From SG8-41 sp035649495 (lineage in GTDB: Bacteria; Pseudomonadota; Gammaproteobacteria; Burkholderiales; SG8-41), in assembly GCA_035649495.1 (NCBI GenBank), contig DASRJL010000014.1, forward strand, positions 1 to 64,000: a stretch of 64,000 nucleotides of DNA, read 5' to 3'. Each line of letters starts with the position of its first letter. Within the stretch, counting starts at the first letter, position 1. The notes under the pieces were generated by a model, which was given only the letters and a program-made list of their open reading frames with translations, ran no database searches and was not told the origin of the DNA. The position numbers were made by a program, and so were the translations under genes. Positions 34,480-43,931 of this stretch are shown here, piece by piece.

Positions 34480-35466
34480 TCATTCCACCTTCATCCCGCG
34501 CTCCTTGATTACCTTGCCCCACTTCGCCGCTTCCTTCTTCAGGTGGGCACCCAGCTCTTCGGGCGAGCTGGCGATGACGTCGTAGCCCAGTTCACGGAAA
34601 CGTTGCTGCAGATCCGGAGCGTGCATGGCCTTGGCAATGCGGTCGTTCAACAGCATGACGATCGCGCGCGGCGTGTTCTTCGGCGCCACGATGGCGTTCC
34701 AGGTCACGAACTCGTAGCCCGGGACGCCCGATTCCGCGATGGTCGGCACGTCCGGCAACGCCTCCGAGCGCTTTGTACTGGTAACCCCCAGCGCACGCAG
34801 CCGACCCGCCTTCGCGTAGCGAGAAGTCTCCGCGATGCCGGAGAACGATATGCTCACCTCGCCACTGATCGTGGCGATGAGCGCAGGGCCACCGCCCTTG
34901 AAGTGGACCACGACGAGGTTGACCTTGCCGAGATAGTTGAAGAGCTCGCCGGCGATATGGGGATTGGTGCCGGGGCCCGCCGACCCGTAGTTCAGCGTGC
35001 CCGGCTTCGACTTCGCGAGCTGCAGGAGGTCGCCCACGGAGCGCGCCGGCAGCGAGGGATGGACGGCCACGGCGGACGCCGAGGAGGCGAGCAGCATGAT
35101 CGGCGCGAAGTCGTTAATCCCGTCGTAGGGAACGCGGTTGAAGAGAAGCGTGTTGGTCACGAGCGGGATGGTGTTCACGAGCAGGGTATAGCCGTCGGGA
35201 GCAGAGCGCGCCACCAGCTCGGTGCCTATGGTGCCGGCGGCGCCGGTGCGATTGTCGACGATGAACTGCTGGCCGAGGCTCTCGGTCAGCCTGGGGGCCA
35301 GCACGCGCGAGAAGAAATCGACGGTTCCACCGGGCGGAAACGGCGCGATGATACGCACCGTCTTCACGGGATAGTTGTCGGTCTGCGCCTGTCCGGCTCC
35401 CGGCGCCGACATTGCAGCCGCGCAGGCGGCCACAGCCAGCATTGTTCTCAATGCATTCCTCCTCAT
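34480..35466 (-). CDS. Bug-family tripartite tricarboxylate transporter substrate-binding protein
   Basis: 328 residues. A signal peptide ends in AGQAQ, then VKTVRIIAPFPPGGTVD, the DNRTGAAGTIGT ligand loop and ALIATISGEVSISFSG. A standard Bug receptor of typical length. It is located downstream of the CCACGG element and the TauD gene. No membrane partner is nearby. Confidence 0.92.
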   Translation of the reverse strand: MRRNALRTMLAVAACAAAMSAPGAGQAQTDNYPVKTVRIIAPFPPGGTVDFFSRVLAPRLTESLGQQFIVDNRTGAAGTIGTELVARSAPDGYTLLVNTIPLVTNTLLFNRVPYDGINDFAPIMLLASSASAVAVHPSLPARSVGDLLQLAKSKPGTLNYGSAGPGTNPHIAGELFNYLGKVNLVVVHFKGGGPALIATISGEVSISFSGIAETSRYAKAGRLRALGVTSTKRSEALPDVPTIAESGVPGYEFVTWNAIVAPKNTPRAIVMLLNDRIAKAMHAPDLQQRFRELGYDVIASSPEELGAHLKKEAAKWGKVIKERGMKVE

Positions 35467-35503
35467 CGATTCAACTTACGCCGGATTGTATCCGCGAATG
35501 GAC

Positions 35504-35634
35504 CCGACCACCCCGTCACTACGTGACACCCCTCCTATATGAAGGAGGGGATTTTCCTGCACGACGTGAGCAGCGGTTGTTCTCCCCTCCTCCGATGAGG
35601 AGGGGTGGCGCGCGTACGCCCGCCGGGGTGGCGC
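35504..35634. repeat. CCCCTCCT inverted-repeat element, copy 1 (arms in reverse order)
   Basis: Two arms of about 50 bp: GACCACCCC ... CACCCCTCCTATATGAAGG at the left, and CCCCTCCTCCGATGAGGAGG ... CCGCCGGGGTGG at the right. Copies 2 (37285) and 3 (43932) carry the same arms in the opposite order. Confidence 0.7.
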
Positions 35635-35636
35635 TT

Positions 35637-37253
35637 TCACTCTCTGCGCGCCACGTTGCGTATGCGCCTCTCGCCGCTTGGCGCGACGGGAGAGCGCTCC
35701 CCGATGTAGCGGGCGAGCGCCTCCCGGGCGTCGGGGCCACCTGAGCGGTCCCGCCCTTCGCGCAGGACACCGATCCCGTCTCCGCCGGCGGCCAGGAAGC
35801 TGTTTACCGTGACCCGGTAGGATTGATCGAGTCTCATCGGCTGTCCGCTGATCGTGATGCTATCCGGCACCACCCGGCCGCCGGGAGGCAGCGCGGGATT
35901 CCAGGCATAGCTGAATCCCCTCGACACCTGCAGCACGGACTGCTCGGGTCCCTGCCATTGCCGCTCGAGCAGGCTCAATATCTGCGCGCCGGTCAGAGTC
36001 ATCGTGACCAGCGTATTGCCGAACGGATACACGGAATAGACGTCGGCATACGAAATACCACCGCCGTCTCTTGCTTCCAGAGACATCCGTACGCCGCCCG
36101 GATTCATGAACGCGACTACGGCGCCGGCGGCCGCCGTGGCCGCGAGGTGGGCGTCCGCGATGAACTGGCCGAGCGGCGATTCTCCATCGGGATTGACCCG
36201 GCGGGTGATCGGGGCGCCCAACCGTCCCACGACGCGCTGCAGTCCTTCCGCCAGGGCCGCGTACCGCGCAAGAAGCACCGCCTGCGCGCCGTCCGGCGGA
36301 ATCTCCGGGGCGACGAGATGATTCACGGCCGCCGCGGAAATGACATCGCGCGACACCGGGTCGATGGCGAGGTCGATCTCGGTCAGAAACCTGCCGTACG
36401 ATCCCGCGCTCGTAACGAGCTTGCCGCCGAGCCTGCAGACGTAGGCGCGATGCGTGTGCGCGCTCACCACGACATCCACGGCGGGATCCAGGCGGCGCGC
36501 GATATCGACTATCGGCCCGACCGGATCGACGCACTCGTTCGCCCCGCCCGCTGTCATGCCGCCCTGGTGCAGCAGCACGACAATCGCCTCTATTCCCTGC
36601 TGCCGCACCACCGGCACGAGCGCGTTGACCGTTTCCACTTCGTCGCGGAATTCGAGTCCTGCGCGAGCGGCCGGTGAGAGCATGATCGGAGTCTCCTTGA
36701 GCGTCACGCCGATGAATGCCACTTTCACGCCGGCGTACTCCCTGACCCCGTATGGGGGCAGGAGCGGCTTGCCCGTGTCGCGCGCGATGACGTTCGCAGC
36801 GAGCATGCCAAAACGGGCCCCGGCAAACGACGCGCCCGACTTGCACCCGGCCGCCGGGCACCCGCCCTGCTGCATGCGGCCAAGGTGCTCTGCCCCGCGG
36901 TCGAATTCGTGGTTTCCGACCCCGTTGAAATCCAGGCCGGCCAGGTTCATGGCCTCTATCACGGGCTCTTCGTCGAACGAAGCCGCCAGGAGCGGCGAAG
37001 CTCCGAACAGGTCGCCGGCCGAAACGAACGCGAAATTGGGGCTGCGGGCGCGCAGGCGGCCGACCAGCGTGGCGACCCGGGCGATTCCCCCTGCGCGCAC
37101 GCTGGCGCCGCCGATCGTTACGCTCTCGCTGGGAGGCTCGAGGTTGCCGTGAAGGTCGTTGATGGCGGCGATGGTCACGCGTATCGGCTGCTGCGCGGAC
37201 GCAACGCTCGCCACGATGGCGAGCAAGAACGCGGAGAGCCATCTCGCACGCAC
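35637..37253 (-). CDS. Bifunctional metallophosphatase/5'-nucleotidase
   Basis: About 538 residues, exported. The signal peptide ends ASVASAQ. Metallophosphatase motifs are AAINDLHGNLEPP, SAGDLFG, NHEFDRG, LLHQGG and SAHTHRAYV. The C-terminal nucleotidase domain carries NPGGVRM and NTLVTMTLTGAQIL. It probably releases phosphate or nucleosides from nucleotides in the periplasm. I chose the GTG at 37253, because the longer frame from 37352 runs through copy 2 of a dispersed repeat. The 3' end lies close to copy 1 of the same repeat. Confidence 0.86.
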   Translation of the reverse strand: MRARWLSAFLLAIVASVASAQQPIRVTIAAINDLHGNLEPPSESVTIGGASVRAGGIARVATLVGRLRARSPNFAFVSAGDLFGASPLLAASFDEEPVIEAMNLAGLDFNGVGNHEFDRGAEHLGRMQQGGCPAAGCKSGASFAGARFGMLAANVIARDTGKPLLPPYGVREYAGVKVAFIGVTLKETPIMLSPAARAGLEFRDEVETVNALVPVVRQQGIEAIVVLLHQGGMTAGGANECVDPVGPIVDIARRLDPAVDVVVSAHTHRAYVCRLGGKLVTSAGSYGRFLTEIDLAIDPVSRDVISAAAVNHLVAPEIPPDGAQAVLLARYAALAEGLQRVVGRLGAPITRRVNPDGESPLGQFIADAHLAATAAAGAVVAFMNPGGVRMSLEARDGGGISYADVYSVYPFGNTLVTMTLTGAQILSLLERQWQGPEQSVLQVSRGFSYAWNPALPPGGRVVPDSITISGQPMRLDQSYRVTVNSFLAAGGDGIGVLREGRDRSGGPDAREALARYIGERSPVAPSGERRIRNVARRE

Positions 37254-37284
37254 GGCGAGACGTGATAGCCGTAGGATGAAACTT

Positions 37285-37415
37285 CCCCTCCTCCCACGAG
37301 GAGGGGTGGCGCGGCGAAGTCCCGCCGGGGTGGTCAAGTCAGAAGGTTGCACAGTGCACTCGGACCACCCCCGCCCGCGCTGCGGGCACCCCTCCTGTAT
37401 GAAGGAGGGGATTTT
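37285..37415. repeat. CCCCTCCT inverted-repeat element, copy 2
   Basis: The left arm CCCCTCCTCCCACGAGGAGG ... GCCGGGGTGGTCAAG is followed by the right arm GGACCACCCCCGCCC ... GTATGAAGGAGGGG. The arms are inverted repeats of each other. Confidence 0.7.
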
Positions 37416-37427
37416 CCTTCATCTTCC

Positions 37428-38459
37428 TCAGGACACCAGGATGTTTGGAGACAGCCCCAGTTGCAGGATCATGCCGAGCTCGTCGCCGAAGTACCAGCTC
37501 CGGCTCCACTTGCCGTCCACGAACCGCGCCGTTCCGATCTCGGCGACTTCCACGACCTTGCCCGTCGGCGGTATGCCGTACATGCTGACCGTCTGCGTGC
37601 CTGCCACCTTGAACCTCATCCACACGCTGTCCTTCTCCGCGATGAACCCGTCGATGCGGTCGCGCCGGTCCGGGAACGCGCGGGTGACGGTTTCCTCGCG
37701 GGCGCCTTTGGCAATCCCGTAATCCCGAAGATGCGGAAACCCGTTGCGCAGCTGCTTGAAGTCCGGCGCGCGCAGGTCCTTGGGCGGACCCTCGCCCTTC
37801 GAACGCGCGACGATCAACCGGTAGCGGTCTTCCTGCGTCGCGACGGGCCCTGATTGCAGGCGCTTCAGCACCGCGTCGGGGTCCTCGCCGGTATTGGTCA
37901 CCGGCGGCACGATCAGCTTGCCGTCCTTGCGCTCGGGCATCCTGGCGCCGATCTGCTTCAGTACGGCGGCCTCGTCCGCCATGAACCAGCCCTCGACGAT
38001 CCTGCCGTCCGCCACCCGCAATATCGCGATCTCGTGGGCGTCCACCTTTCTCCCGGTGGGCGGAATGCCGAAGAAGCTGCCCTTGTGCGTCCCGGTCAAC
38101 CGGAACAGCAGCCCGACCTGGTCGCCTTCCGCGATGACTTCTTCGATCACGTCGACGCGATCCGGGAACGAGCCGCGCAGGAACGCGCCATTGCCGGGAA
38201 ATCCCTGGCCCTCCGCGTTGGCGGCGAGATGATGCATCCCGCCGCGCGTCCGCTTGTAGTTCGGCGACAGGACCTCGCGCATCACGACCTCTTCCTCCTT
38301 CGTGCCCTGCGCCTTCTTGAAGCGCAGCGCCACCGCCTTGTTGCGCTCGAGCTGTGTCGCAGATGCCTGTGCCATCGCCGGACTCGCTTCAATGCCGGTT
38401 AGTGTCAACGCGCCCGCTCCGAGCGTGCCCTTGAGAAATCTGCGCCGTGTGTTCGACAT
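37428..38459 (-). CDS. Tat-exported protein with two SnoaL-like domains
   Basis: 343 residues. A Tat signal, MSNTRRRFLKGTLGAGALTL, is followed by two similar SnoaL/ester-cyclase-type domains. The paired motifs are FFGIPPTGRKVDAHEIAILRVADGRIVEGWFM and SMYGIPPTGKVVEVAEIGTARFVDGKWSRSWYF (positions about 150 and 310). The duplication within one chain is clear. Relatives act as polyketide cyclases or bind small ligands. GGAGGAG precedes the ATG at 38459. Export through Tat fits a folded periplasmic protein. Confidence 0.82.
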   Translation of the reverse strand: MSNTRRRFLKGTLGAGALTLTGIEASPAMAQASATQLERNKAVALRFKKAQGTKEEEVVMREVLSPNYKRTRGGMHHLAANAEGQGFPGNGAFLRGSFPDRVDVIEEVIAEGDQVGLLFRLTGTHKGSFFGIPPTGRKVDAHEIAILRVADGRIVEGWFMADEAAVLKQIGARMPERKDGKLIVPPVTNTGEDPDAVLKRLQSGPVATQEDRYRLIVARSKGEGPPKDLRAPDFKQLRNGFPHLRDYGIAKGAREETVTRAFPDRRDRIDGFIAEKDSVWMRFKVAGTQTVSMYGIPPTGKVVEVAEIGTARFVDGKWSRSWYFGDELGMILQLGLSPNILVS

Positions 38460-38484
38460 GCCTCCTCTCCTCCCCAAGTACAGC

Positions 38485-38515
38485 GTGATTGGTGATTCGT
38501 GATTGGTGATTGGTC
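38485..38515. repeat. 7-bp-periodic intergenic repeat
   Basis: GTGATTG-GTGATTC-GTGATTG-GTGATTG, with complementary CAATCAC units at 38575-38595. Together they form a divergent inverted arrangement. Confidence 0.7.
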
Positions 38516-38644
38516 CCGGTACAGCCGACCGGCTTGTCGCGCAGCGCGCTGCTGAGCCTGAACACCATTCACTAATCTCCAATCACCAATCACGCAGTTA
38601 TGTCGGGGTATATCATACAGCCGTCCTGCCGGAGAAACGGCCGA

Positions 38645-39655
38645 ATGAAAACCAATAGCACGGACGCCGGTCACTGGTCACCGGTCACTGCTCACGCCTT
38701 CGGAGCTGTGGTCGCCGCCTGCCTCGCCATGGTGTCCTGGCCCGGGTACGCGCAGAACTATCCGGTGAAGCTCGTGCGCCTGATCGTCCCGCTCGCGCCG
38801 GGCGGGCCCAGCGACATACTGGCGCGCACCATGGCCCAGAAGATGACCGAGGGGTTCATGCAGACCGTGCTCGTGGACAACCGCACCGGCGCCGGGGGCA
38901 CCATCGGCACGGACATCGCCGCGAAATCTCCCGCCGACGGTTACACCATATTGCTGATCGCGGTGGCGACCTACACGATCAACGCCAACCTCTACAAAAA
39001 GCTGCCTTTCGACCCGCGCAAGGATCTCCTGCCAGTGTCGGTGCTCGCTGGCGCGCCGTTGATACTCACCGTGCATCCCGCGCTGCCGGTCAAGTCCATG
39101 AAGGAGCTGATCGCGCTCGCCAGGGCTCGGCCCAAGGATCTCAATTACGGCTCCGGCGGCAGCGGCACCGGACCGCAGATGTACATGGAGCTCCTCAAAC
39201 TCCGGACCGGCATGAGCGTTACGCACGTCCCGTACAAGGGAACGGGCCAGGCGATGCCCGATCTCATCGCCGGCCACGTGCAGGTGGCGCTCTTCAACAT
39301 GATCGCGTCGCTGCCCGCAGTGCAGTCGGGAAAGCTGAAGGCCATCGCGGTGACGGGCCCGAAGCGCTCCGCTCGCCTGCCCGATACGCCGAGCTTCACG
39401 GAAGCCGGGGTCGCGGGCTTCGAGGAATACGGCGGCCACATGATCATGGCGCCCGCGGGCGTGCCGGGGGACATCGTCGCGCGGCTGCACAAGGAGTTGA
39501 TGCGGGTGCTGCAATCGCCCGACGTGAAGAGCCGCCTCGAGCAGGAGGGCGCCGACATCATCGGCAACACGCCCGAGCAGGCGGCTCAATTAGTCCGCGG
39601 CGACATGGACAAGTGGGCGGAGGTGATCAGGAAGACGGGGATGAAAGTCGAGTGA
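38645..39655 (+). CDS. Bug-family substrate-binding protein with a repeat-derived signal region
   Basis: 336 residues. A Bug receptor with VKLVRLIVPLAPGGPSD and DNRTGAGGTIGT after the signal peptide. The ATG at 38645 is preceded by GGAGAAA. Codons 8-18 (AGHWSPVTAHA) are formed by four units of the 7-bp repeat (38669-38697), so the repeat contributes part of the n-region of the signal peptide, before the hydrophobic AVVAACLAMVSW core. This is a clear example of repeat DNA recruited into coding sequence. The rest is typical for the family. Confidence 0.9.
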   Translation: MKTNSTDAGHWSPVTAHAFGAVVAACLAMVSWPGYAQNYPVKLVRLIVPLAPGGPSDILARTMAQKMTEGFMQTVLVDNRTGAGGTIGTDIAAKSPADGYTILLIAVATYTINANLYKKLPFDPRKDLLPVSVLAGAPLILTVHPALPVKSMKELIALARARPKDLNYGSGGSGTGPQMYMELLKLRTGMSVTHVPYKGTGQAMPDLIAGHVQVALFNMIASLPAVQSGKLKAIAVTGPKRSARLPDTPSFTEAGVAGFEEYGGHMIMAPAGVPGDIVARLHKELMRVLQSPDVKSRLEQEGADIIGNTPEQAAQLVRGDMDKWAEVIRKTGMKVE

Positions 39656-39694
39656 CGTGACTCGTGGCCCGTTAGCGAAACATTAGGGGATGTT

Positions 39695-40627
39695 ATGCGA
39701 ATGCGAATTGCAGTCGCCGACTTCGTGACCAACACATGCTTTCCCCTGCTCGCTGCAGAGGAGTTGGGATTTTTCAAGGCCGAAGGTCTGGATGCGCAGG
39801 TCGAATTGATTACCCCTGCGACTAAAGCCATTTCCGCGTTACGTGAAGGCGCCACCGACGCGTATGCGGGTGGTTCTGTCCATTCTGTCCTCAGGTCTTT
39901 TCCCTGCTGGAAAGGGGTTAAGCTTATTGCTGCACTCTCTCAAGGGCTTCCCTGGCTTTTAGTGATGCGTGCCGACCTCCGCGCAGAGCGCGGAGACATG
40001 AATGCCCTGAAGGGGCTGCGGATTGGTGCAGACCACGGACCAGATGCGGCGCTCAAGCAATTGTTGATCGCGTCCGGACTTCACGCTGGGCGTGACAAAG
40101 TGCAGATCGTGCCGGTTCCAGGTGCCGGGGAACCCGGTGTTTCCTTTGGTGTGGCCGCAGCCAAGGCACTTGAGGCAGGACAAATTGATGCCTTCTGGGC
40201 TAATGGCATGGCAACTGAGATTGCAATACGGCGTGGCGTAGGAAAAGTTTTGCTAGATGTGCGACGCGGCGATGGTCCGCCTGCCGCCCGGAATTTCACC
40301 TTCAGTGGTCTCGTGACCACCGACGCATTGATCGATCGAGACCCGGAACGAATCGCAGCCACTGTGCGGGCTATTGTCAGGACCCACAAAGCACTTCGGG
40401 CGGATCCAGCACGAGCCGCTGAAGTGGGAAAGCGGCGGTTTCCCCCCGACGCTGCAGAACTGATTGCCGCAATCATTGAACGGGACTTGCCCTTCTACGA
40501 TGCTGCCATATCTGAAGAGACCGTAAATGGGCTGAACCGTTTCGCTCAATCGGTCGGCTTGCTCGCGGAACCGGTGTCCTACGAGCAGGTAGTCGCTGCT
40601 CGCTTCCGCGATTTCTGGCAGCCATGA
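39695..40627 (+). CDS. NMT1/ThiY-like ABC-type substrate-binding protein
   Basis: 310 residues without an obvious signal peptide, starting MRMRIAVADFVTN. The ligand fold includes LRIGADHGPDAALKQLL and a C-terminal bilobal pattern typical of nitrate/taurine/thiamine-precursor receptors. GGGGATG lies before the ATG. Codon use is slightly less GC-rich than in the neighbours. It could act as a cytosolic or anchored receptor, or have lost its signal; no ABC permease or ATPase is nearby. Confidence 0.75.
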   Translation: MRMRIAVADFVTNTCFPLLAAEELGFFKAEGLDAQVELITPATKAISALREGATDAYAGGSVHSVLRSFPCWKGVKLIAALSQGLPWLLVMRADLRAERGDMNALKGLRIGADHGPDAALKQLLIASGLHAGRDKVQIVPVPGAGEPGVSFGVAAAKALEAGQIDAFWANGMATEIAIRRGVGKVLLDVRRGDGPPAARNFTFSGLVTTDALIDRDPERIAATVRAIVRTHKALRADPARAAEVGKRRFPPDAAELIAAIIERDLPFYDAAISEETVNGLNRFAQSVGLLAEPVSYEQVVAARFRDFWQP

Positions 40628-40675
40628 GATCGTGAGATAGTTGGAGAGTCCTAGAGGCCAGGAGAGCGATTCACC

Positions 40676-41143
40676 ATGAGCACACTGAGTAAGCGCAGCC
40701 TCGTCCTGCTTGTTCTGGGGGTGGTGGTGCTGGCCGTTGTCGCCTTTGCAGTAATCAAGAGAGACGCAATCGGCGATCTGATCCTGAAGGGCGGAGACAC
40801 TTCGTTGACCGGCCAGTCCGCGCAAAGCAGTCCGCAAGCCAGGCTCGCACTGGACTTCCTTTCGGCGCTCCGCGCCTCCGACGTGAAGGCAATGACGGAG
40901 CTCACCACGGGCGAGCAGGCAACGCGGATTCAGCAGGAGGCAACGACGCCCACCCCGGACTTCCAGAACATGAAGGCGATGATGCTTGCCGATCTGCCCG
41001 CCGACTCAACGGAGCTGCGCAGCAGGATCAAGAGCGTTCAGATCCACAAGAATCGTGGCGTGGTCACGTTCGAGACGAAAGCCAATTCCTGGATGGTGAT
41101 GCTGGAAGAAGCAAACGGGAAATGGAAGGTCTCGGGGTTCTAG
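40676..41143 (+). CDS. Small membrane-anchored hypothetical protein
   Basis: 155 residues. One N-terminal membrane helix (residues 9-28, LVLLVLGVVVLAVVAFAVI) is followed by a periplasmic domain of about 110 residues with a NTF2/DUF4878-like pattern (ALDFLSALRASDVKAM ... WMVMLEEANGKWKVSGF). AGGAGAG lies before the ATG. It is next to the receptor gene and convergent with the amidase. A function cannot be assigned. Confidence 0.65.
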   Translation: MSTLSKRSLVLLVLGVVVLAVVAFAVIKRDAIGDLILKGGDTSLTGQSAQSSPQARLALDFLSALRASDVKAMTELTTGEQATRIQQEATTPTPDFQNMKAMMLADLPADSTELRSRIKSVQIHKNRGVVTFETKANSWMVMLEEANGKWKVSGF

Positions 41144-41151
41144 AACCCAAG

Positions 41152-42432
41152 CTAGCGCAACGCCCGGTATGCCCACTCCGCGCAGGCGAGCGTTCGGTAA
41201 TCCGCGCCGTACGGCCCGACGAACTGCGCCCCCATCGGCAACCCCGCCGGCCCCTTGAACAGCGGCACCGTCACCGCGGGCGTGTGCAGGGCGGTCCACA
41301 TTTGATTGAAGACCGCGTCGCCCGTCGTCGCGAGCCCCTGCGGCGCCTCGCCGGGCGCGCTCGGCACGAGCAGCACGTCGAAATCGACGAACGTGACTTC
41401 CAGCAGCCGGCGGCATTCGGCAAGCACTTTCTGCGCGGCGACGAACTCATCGAGCGTGCACGAATCGCCCTTGGGCAGCCTGCTTCTCGCCTTCTCGCTG
41501 ATCTTCTCCTCGAAGTTGCGACGCTCCCATGCGAGCGCGCGGCTCACCTCGAAGTCGCCGATCCGGGCCCTGGCGCCGGAGAGCTCGTCGAGCTTCTCCG
41601 GCATGGTGACCTCGCGAACGCGCGCGCCCGCCTTCGCCAGCCGCGCTGCCGCGTCTTCGAGCGCTGCAGCCGTGGACGCCTCGGCCTTCGACCAGTGCGG
41701 CGTGCGGTAAAAGCCGATACGCGGCTTGTCGATCGCCGGGAGCGCGAAGCCCGCCGCGTCCGGACTCGTCATGACGGCGAGGCCCAGCGCAACGTCGGCA
41801 ACGGTGCGCGCCATGAGGCCGACGGTATCGTAGGACGCCGAATTGGGCTTCACGCCAGCGGGGTTGATCGCATCGAACGTCGGCTTGAAGCCCACGATGC
41901 CGCAGAACGCCGCCGGCCGCAGCACCGATCCGCCGGTTTGCGTCCCGAGCGCGAGCGGCGACATCCAGTCCGCGACCGCCGCTGCGGACCCGCTCGAGGA
42001 GCCGCCCGGCGTATGGGACGTGTTGAGCGGGTTGCGCGTCTTCCCGGGATGCGACATCGCGAACTCGGCGGTGACCGTTTTGCCCATGATGACCGCGCCC
42101 GCGTTCCTGAGCAGTGCCACGCACGCGGCATCGGCGCGCGGGCGATGCCCGGCGTAGATGGGCGAGCCGTACTCCGTCGGCATGTCGCCGGTGTCGATGA
42201 TGTCCTTGATCGCGACCGGGATGCCGTGCAGGGGGCTCCGCGGCGGCTCCGCGTCCCGGGCGCGCGCCTCCGCCAGCACCTGCCGCGGGTCGATGTACGC
42301 CCACGCCTGCACGGCTTTCTCGCGTGCTTCGACCCGCGCAAGACAATCCTCAGCGAGCTGCACCGCGGTGAGCTTCTTTGACGCGATGAGGGTCGCCGCT
42401 TCCGCGGCCGAATAGCGATTCGTTTCCTTCAT
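41152..42432 (-). CDS. Amidase-signature-family enzyme
   Basis: About 426 residues. The amidase catalytic triad is visible: Lys in PVAIKDIIDT, and the two Ser in the glycine-rich GGSSSGSAAAVADW stretch. The remaining signature runs through TQTGGSVLRPAAFCGIVGFKPT. Members hydrolyse amides, including aryl or amino acid amides. I chose the ATG at 42432, which has AAGGAGA at the right distance. The longer frame to 42786 has no domain content. It is divergent from the MmgE/PrpD gene, with about 100 bp between starts. Confidence 0.92.
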   Translation of the reverse strand: MKETNRYSAAEAATLIASKKLTAVQLAEDCLARVEAREKAVQAWAYIDPRQVLAEARARDAEPPRSPLHGIPVAIKDIIDTGDMPTEYGSPIYAGHRPRADAACVALLRNAGAVIMGKTVTAEFAMSHPGKTRNPLNTSHTPGGSSSGSAAAVADWMSPLALGTQTGGSVLRPAAFCGIVGFKPTFDAINPAGVKPNSASYDTVGLMARTVADVALGLAVMTSPDAAGFALPAIDKPRIGFYRTPHWSKAEASTAAALEDAAARLAKAGARVREVTMPEKLDELSGARARIGDFEVSRALAWERRNFEEKISEKARSRLPKGDSCTLDEFVAAQKVLAECRRLLEVTFVDFDVLLVPSAPGEAPQGLATTGDAVFNQMWTALHTPAVTVPLFKGPAGLPMGAQFVGPYGADYRTLACAEWAYRALR

Positions 42433-42535
42433 GCCGTCTCCTTCAAGGGAAGCTCCTCGCGAAGCTGGATGTGTAACGATACCTTCCACCGTGTATTCTA
42501 CGAATATTCGCATCAACCGACAGCAGGAGACGCCC

Positions 42536-43921
42536 GTGACTGGAGCAACCGAAGCAATTGCGTCGTTCACCGTGTCGACGTCACTCTCCGATCTGCCGCC
42601 GGGCGCGGTGGACAAGTCGAAGAAGGCCATCGCCGACACGTTCGCCGTGATCCTGGCGGGCGCCGGCAGCGAGGTGGCAGAACCGCTGCACAAGTACGTG
42701 AAGGCGGCCGGCGAGTCCGGCGCGAGCCCCATACTCGGCACCGGCATGACCGCGGGCGCGGAGATGGCGGCGCTCGTCAACGGCACCTTCGGTCACGCTC
42801 TCGATTTCGACGACGTGCTCTCCATGATGCCGGCGCACCCCAGCGCGGTGATCATTGCCGCGGTGCTGTCGAGCCTGAACGGCAAGCCGATAAGCGGACG
42901 AGCGCTGCTCGAAGCCTATGCCGTGGGCGTCGAAGTCGGCGGGAAACTCGGTGTCGGGATGACGAACGAGCATTACCAGCGCGGTTTCCACGCCACCGGC
43001 TCGCTGGCCCTCTTCTCCGCGCTCGCGGCGCTCATCAAGCTGCACGGGCTCGACCTCGCTACCGCGCAGCAGGCGTTCGGCATCGCCGGGTCGATGGCGA
43101 GCGGCCTGCGCCGCAACTTCGGGACGATGACCAAGCCCCTCCACACCGGGCTCGCCGCCCGCAGCGCCCTCACCGCATTCCGCCTTGCCACTTCCGGCTT
43201 CACGGCCGCGCCCGACATATTCGAGTCGAAGGCGGGATTCTTTGCGGCGTACGGAACCGCGGCCTCCGACCCTGCCGTCACGGTCAAGGGCCTGGGCCGG
43301 CCGTTCGTTGTCGCGGATCCGGGACTCGCGCTCAAGAAATTTCCCTGCTGCTATGCCTGTCACCGCGGCATGGACGGATTGCTCGAATTGCGCAAACAGC
43401 TCGGGTTCGACGCGGGCTCCGTAGAGAAAGCGATCTGCCGCATGCCCCCCGGCGGCATGCTGGTGCTCACCTACCCGCGGCCGGTGACGGGCCTGGAGGG
43501 AAAATTCAGCATGGAGTACTGCATCGCGGCGGGCGTGCTCGACGGGAAGTACGGGCTCGCGACCTTCACTGACGATGCCGTGCGCCGCCCGGAAATCGCG
43601 GCGCTCTATCCTCGTGTAACGGCGGTTGAAGACCCCACCTGCCGGGGAGACGATCCCAACTTCGAGAAGAAGAGCTCGGGGAGCCGCGGATTCGTCGAGG
43701 TGGAAGTCTTCCTCAAGGATGGACGGAGCGCGAAGACGCGCATCGATATTCCGCCTGGCCATCCGCGCCGCGAGCTGTCCTGGGACGACCTGCGCGCCAA
43801 GTTCACCGACTGCGCGGAGCTAACGAAAATTCCGCCGGCGCAAGGACGGCAGGCGTTCGAGCAGCTTGCCGCGCTGGAGAAACTGGACGACGTGCGTCCA
43901 CTGGTCGCGCTGCTGTCCTGA
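42536..43921 (+). CDS. MmgE/PrpD-family protein
   Basis: 461 residues. The MmgE/PrpD fold is visible: FGHALDFDDVL, a HATGSLALFSALAALIKLHG helix and KKFPCCYACHRGMDGLLEL. Relatives include 2-methylcitrate dehydratase and itaconate-related enzymes. The GTG at 42536 is chosen (GGAG seven bases upstream). It is divergent from the amidase gene. A repeat element follows its stop. Confidence 0.9.
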   Translation: MTGATEAIASFTVSTSLSDLPPGAVDKSKKAIADTFAVILAGAGSEVAEPLHKYVKAAGESGASPILGTGMTAGAEMAALVNGTFGHALDFDDVLSMMPAHPSAVIIAAVLSSLNGKPISGRALLEAYAVGVEVGGKLGVGMTNEHYQRGFHATGSLALFSALAALIKLHGLDLATAQQAFGIAGSMASGLRRNFGTMTKPLHTGLAARSALTAFRLATSGFTAAPDIFESKAGFFAAYGTAASDPAVTVKGLGRPFVVADPGLALKKFPCCYACHRGMDGLLELRKQLGFDAGSVEKAICRMPPGGMLVLTYPRPVTGLEGKFSMEYCIAAGVLDGKYGLATFTDDAVRRPEIAALYPRVTAVEDPTCRGDDPNFEKKSSGSRGFVEVEVFLKDGRSAKTRIDIPPGHPRRELSWDDLRAKFTDCAELTKIPPAQGRQAFEQLAALEKLDDVRPLVALLS

Positions 43922-43931
43922 AGCAAACCTT

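Noticed and set aside
3406..38697. CRISPR-like repeat arrays
   Set aside because: Periodicity is 7 bp with no unique spacers and no cas genes; these are short tandem repeats.
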